Source: Silvanigrellales bacterium (lineage in GTDB: Bacteria; Bdellovibrionota_B; Oligoflexia; Silvanigrellales; Silvanigrellaceae). Taken from it: 35,005 nucleotides of DNA. The first letter of the stretch is position 1, and every line of letters begins with the position of its first letter. The stretch spans positions 1 to 35,005 of the forward strand of contig JADCJN010000271.1 of NCBI GenBank assembly GCA_020247005.1. The letters run 5' to 3'. The translations under genes were made by a program, and so were the position numbers. Below the pieces are notes generated by a model. The model was given only the letters and a program-made list of their open reading frames with translations, ran no database searches and was not told where the DNA came from. This document shows, one piece after another, positions 31,485 to 35,005 of this stretch.

Positions 31485-34400
31485 TTAGGGCGAAGGCAAT
31501 GTGAACGTGGAGCCGCCGAAGTAGTTCCACTGGTGCTGGAAATCGTCCAGGGGAATGGGGTTCGTGCGGATATCGGGGTGCCCTGAAGGCCTGAAGCGCA
31601 GCGCATAGCGGAATTCCGTGGGGATGTTGTCGCAGGTTCCCGAGGCATTCCCGTGGGTGTAGGTTTGAACCAAAGTGGAAGGCCAGTACCCCTCCGTCCG
31701 CCAATGCATTGCTGCGCCTAAACTCGTAAAGGGGGCGCCGTCGACGCTCACCATCAACTCGGTGATGCTGGCATACCCGGTGTCCCTGTTCTGAAATTTC
31801 CAGGGGAAAAAGGCCCACAACTCAACATAAAAGTTTGTGGAGCAAGGCGACTGGACTTTGTAAATCATGGAATCGACGGTGTCGCCAAACAGCTGCACGT
31901 TTTCTCGGGGCATCGACACTTGGAACCCCCCACCCGAGGCCACGTCGCTGTGCGTCAGAACCCGCGACGTCGACTCCAAGGCGCCTTCTGGCAACATCAG
32001 GTTGCCTCCGAACGATCCAAAGTCGAAGTTTTCGTTGACCTCGCTCCCTGTTCCGGTTTGCGCGCGGATGTTTGCCACAAACTTCACGCGGCTTGCCCGG
32101 TGCGGAAAGGCCCATGCGCCGTAATCTCCGTTGCCCAGGTCCTCACGCCAGCGGAACCAATGAAACAGAGTCCGTGTGCCCACCGACCCACACGCCACAG
32201 TGGAGTCGCCCTGAGAGTCGTACAATGAGAGGTTGCCCAGAGAGTCACCGGAAGAGACACTGTAACTTCCACTCGCACTTTGCGCAGGAGTCCTGCTTGT
32301 TTCCAAAACAACCTGATGGTGCTCGAGTTGGAAGTTTCCGTTCGCCTGAAAATTCGAAACCGTCGCATCGGCAGTCAACGCGTAGTTGCTTTCGCAGGGC
32401 AGAATGATTTCCGTGCCAACGACTTCAATAAGACGCGAGGAGTTGTTGGGATCTTCTACAAAACGGGGGACGACTTGGGCGGTGAGGTCTTCCGGAATGC
32501 CATTGGTGACGGTGGGGTGTCTTTGGACATCTTCATCGATCCCAAATCGATTTCTCAACACCAAACCTTGCACGTTCATGAGGGGAAACGACAAGCCTGG
32601 GCTCCACCCTGCGACTCCATTGCCGTCTTCGTTATCCTGATACGTCAACCAGAACGAAAGTTGAGGTTGCAAAGCCACATTGGAGTCGGATTCGTCCAGG
32701 TTCACCGAAAAGGGGACATCGTACCCGCTCGCGTTGCCCGTCAGGAACAGAGACGCGAAGGCTCCCGTTCCATCGCCGACAGAAACGTAACCAATGGTTT
32801 CTCCATCCGCCCAAGCCAGATGCTGCACTTCAACAGTGCAACTCTCGCCCGCCGCCAGCGACTGACCGACGCACTCGTTTGCCGGAGCGTTTCCAGGCAC
32901 CCAAAAGTAGCCGAAATCGAGACCATGATACGCAAGGTTGCGATTCGAATCCACCAGAAGGAGGCCGGTTGCCTGTGTTCCGTTGTTCGTGACGGTAACA
33001 ACGGTCGAGTACGTTCCTTGGTAGGCCGCAATGGAGTGGAGCGTGGTGCGCGTCGCACTCATGGACAATTCTTTGAGGCTCGAAAAGCCCGACGCTCTTC
33101 CTCCCACCGTGGCAATTGCATGGACACTTCCCGCGTTCAGATAAAGAGACCCCAGACCAACGCTGTTTGTGGAAGCTTTGGGTGTGACTGTGATGGTGCA
33201 AGTTTCGTTTGGAGCAAGCCCTTGGCCGTCGCAGGTGTCTGCAGTCATCTCCAGCAAGGCGACGAAATCGCCCGCTATGTCGGGAACCACAATTTTTTCC
33301 GTGGCCTGTCCGCCTGTGTTTGTCACTGTGAAGGTGACGGGCGTCCCAACGGCCGGCGATCCTGGCCCCGTGACGTCGAGATTCAGCGCCTTCGTGGGGC
33401 TGATAGACAGTGCGGCAGCCGGCAACGCGCTTGCGAAGTTTGTCGCCGTTCCACTCAAAGCGGCAGGGGCCGTGGACACACTTCCATCGCCAATGCTGAG
33501 CGAAGCTGTGTAAAAGCCGTTTCCATTTTCAATGGAACGAGGCGTCACGCCAATGGTGCAGGTTTCCATGTGGGCGAGGCCTACGTTGGCGCATGTGTTT
33601 GTCGTCACGGAGAAACGATTGGTGCTGCCTGTCAATTCGGGATCACCGAGCAGTGCCGTTGAAGAAAGGCCCGAATTTGTAACGGTAAAGATGACTTCCG
33701 TGCCAAAGGCTTCGTCCGGGAGGCCTTGGCCATCGACGTCCATATTCGGCGAGGAAACAACATCGAACGACAGAGCAGGGGCAAAAGGAACAGAGACGAC
33801 AGAGACGCTCACGTTTCTCGCGGTTGTGCAGGCATTTGTCGGGCTGTTGGAATCACAAACAGAATAGGAAAACGAGTCGGTTCCAGAGTATCCTGAGTTG
33901 GGGGTGTAGGTGACTTGCCCTCCCGTGGACGCATTCGCGGGCAGGGTTCCCAGCGATCCATGCAATGGCGCGACGGAAACAAGGTACGTGAGCACTTGTC
34001 CATTCATTGCCACGTCGGGGTCGAAACCGCGGTCGAGAACCACAGACTCAGGTTCGTCGGAGTTGGTCATGATGCTTGCCCCACCGGCCACAGCGACAGA
34101 GGGGGCGTCGTTTACGGGCTGCACTGTGACAGTCACAACCACGTCGGCCGTGCATGCCGAAGTTGGAACGTTGGAGTCGCAAATGGCATATGTGAAAGAA
34201 TCCGACCCATTGAAATTCGCGGCTGGAGTGTATGAAATCGATTGCGCGCTCAGAGCGCTGGCAGGCCAAGTCCCCAGTGCACCTTGACTGGGCGCGGTGC
34301 GGACCACGTACTGAAGGGTTTGGCCCTGTGTCGCGACGTCTGCGTCGGTGCCCTGCGCCAGCGCGATGTTGGCAGTGGAGTCTTCGTTCAGGCTCACCGA

Positions 34401-35005
34401 GGTCGAACCAGCAACAGCAACAGCAGGAGCTGCGTTCACGAAGTCAGGCGGAGATGCGACATCGGGAGTGGGAGTGGGAGAAGGGGTGAGTGATGCGGCA
34501 CCCTCGCCTGAAGGCGTGGGCGTGCTTGCGGGGGCTGCGACAAGAGGTGCACCCACTTGCGCGGTTGCCTCCGCGACAGGGGATCCTGGTGCGGGCTCGA
34601 AAACAGCCTCGAGCGAAACTACAGGCTCGCTGTCGGAAGAACCGTCGGAGGCCACCACGCGACACGTGATTTTGTCGCCCGGGCCTCCGCTCTCCACAAC
34701 CCACTTCGGCCCCGTCGCCGACTCCAAAGGACGGTTGTTCTTCAGCCATGAGTATTTGAAACTCAACGCATCGTCGTCGGCATCCTCAAATGTTGTCGCC
34801 AGGCATTCCAGCCCTTCACCACGCTTCACGACACGTTTTGAAAGTGCCGCATTCCCGCCGCTCGGAATTGGTGTAACCCCGTTTCTGTAATTTGCTCCCA
34901 GAGCCCCCGAGCGGCTTGATTCGGAAAATGCGATTTTTTCGCATTTCGCCAAATCTGCGCCGAACGGTGAAAGATGGCTCAGGGCAAAAGAAAAGCCCCT
35001 CTGCG
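31485..35005 (-). CDS. Large multi-domain surface protein (5' end outside window)
   Basis: The frame stays open to the window edge without a signal peptide, so the N-terminus is missing. More than 1,150 residues are present. An Ig-like domain (...KITCRVVASDGSSDSEP) precedes a Pro/Thr/Ser linker (around TPTPSGEGAASLTPSPTPTPD). Two cadherin-like repeats follow, each with NxAPxVAVAG at the start and SYTPxxxxxGxDSFxYxxCDSN. Next come about three ASH/choice-of-anchor-D-like modules (FTVTNSG...CANVGLAHMETCTIGVTP). A C-terminal region of about 400 residues, beta-rich and Trp/Tyr-rich, is unassigned. Each repeat carries a cysteine pair, so disulfides and an extracytoplasmic site are likely. Probable roles are adhesion or structure. 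It is convergent with the PP2C gene, 29 bases apart. Confidence 0.8.
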   Translation of the reverse strand, partial: QRGFSFALSHLSPFGADLAKCEKIAFSESSRSGALGANYRNGVTPIPSGGNAALSKRVVKRGEGLECLATTFEDADDDALSFKYSWLKNNRPLESATGPKWVVESGGPGDKITCRVVASDGSSDSEPVVSLEAVFEPAPGSPVAEATAQVGAPLVAAPASTPTPSGEGAASLTPSPTPTPDVASPPDFVNAAPAVAVAGSTSVSLNEDSTANIALAQGTDADVATQGQTLQYVVRTAPSQGALGTWPASALSAQSISYTPAANFNGSDSFTYAICDSNVPTSACTADVVVTVTVQPVNDAPSVAVAGGASIMTNSDEPESVVLDRGFDPDVAMNGQVLTYLVSVAPLHGSLGTLPANASTGGQVTYTPNSGYSGTDSFSYSVCDSNSPTNACTTARNVSVSVVSVPFAPALSFDVVSSPNMDVDGQGLPDEAFGTEVIFTVTNSGLSSTALLGDPELTGSTNRFSVTTNTCANVGLAHMETCTIGVTPRSIENGNGFYTASLSIGDGSVSTAPAALSGTATNFASALPAAALSISPTKALNLDVTGPGSPAVGTPVTFTVTNTGGQATEKIVVPDIAGDFVALLEMTADTCDGQGLAPNETCTITVTPKASTNSVGLGSLYLNAGSVHAIATVGGRASGFSSLKELSMSATRTTLHSIAAYQGTYSTVVTVTNNGTQATGLLLVDSNRNLAYHGLDFGYFWVPGNAPANECVGQSLAAGESCTVEVQHLAWADGETIGYVSVGDGTGAFASLFLTGNASGYDVPFSVNLDESDSNVALQPQLSFWLTYQDNEDGNGVAGWSPGLSFPLMNVQGLVLRNRFGIDEDVQRHPTVTNGIPEDLTAQVVPRFVEDPNNSSRLIEVVGTEIILPCESNYALTADATVSNFQANGNFQLEHHQVVLETSRTPAQSASGSYSVSSGDSLGNLSLYDSQGDSTVACGSVGTRTLFHWFRWREDLGNGDYGAWAFPHRASRVKFVANIRAQTGTGSEVNENFDFGSFGGNLMLPEGALESTSRVLTHSDVASGGGFQVSMPRENVQLFGDTVDSMIYKVQSPCSTNFYVELWAFFPWKFQNRDTGYASITELMVSVDGAPFTSLGAAMHWRTEGYWPSTLVQTYTHGNASGTCDNIPTEFRYALRFRPSGHPDIRTNPIPLDDFQHQWNYFGGSTFTLPSP

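Overview
The window reads as chromosomal DNA of a Gram-negative bacterium with moderately high GC. It encodes several lipoproteins with lipoboxes, outer-membrane-type beta proteins, a periplasmic PBP4, and a System I cytochrome c maturation cluster. The style of the genes (trypsin-like lipoprotein, multi-domain Ig/cadherin surface protein, many GTG and TTG starts) resembles Bdellovibrionota or other former delta-proteobacteria. That placement is an impression from protein style, not a search result.

Layout. (1) 1-1654: a visibly AT-richer trypsin-like lipoprotein gene, then a roughly 450-bp gene-poor stretch with tandem hairpins and a stem-loop plus T-run. (2) 1655-9563, all minus strand: a tightly packed probable operon, in transcription order ccmA-ccmB-ccmC-ccmD-ccmE-ccmG, an RNHCP zinc-ribbon-like protein, a purple-acid-phosphatase-like enzyme, an LpxH-like phosphoesterase, an FAD oxidoreductase and an unknown secreted or membrane-anchored protein. 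ccmD was found by translating the gap between ccmC and ccmE. ccmF and ccmH are absent from the window. (3) 9709-10479 plus: an outer-membrane beta-barrel-like protein, separated from the next block by a bidirectional terminator. (4) 10557-15163 minus: dacB, a Crp/Fnr-type regulator, a small lipoprotein, an AraC-type regulator and a metallo-beta-lactamase-fold protein with a degenerate metal site. (5) 15239-17220 plus: trxB and a helical-repeat lipoprotein, converging on two overlapping unknown envelope genes (17201-19080 minus). (6) 19110-20238: alkB and yraN, convergent and overlapping at their 3' ends. (7) 20406-28464 plus: the conserved translation/transcription operon rimP-nusA-ylxQ(L7Ae)-infB-rbfA-truB, preceded by a near-consensus sigma-70 promoter and a leader with a cluster of DnaA-box sequences, and followed by a ThiE-like gene (28565-29398). 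(8) 29370-35005: a leucine-rich-repeat protein translationally coupled to orn (minus), a PP2C phosphatase (plus), and the C-terminal 1,170 or so codons of a very large surface protein whose start lies beyond the window (minus).

Most of the window is housekeeping or envelope biology. I see no clear new defence or mobile system. The observations most worth a second look are the DnaA-box cluster in the leader of the rimP-nusA-infB operon, the MBL-fold protein with substituted metal ligands, the ThiE-like protein with eroded active-site motifs, and the two-gene unknown envelope module. All functional calls come from reading motifs by eye, with no database search.
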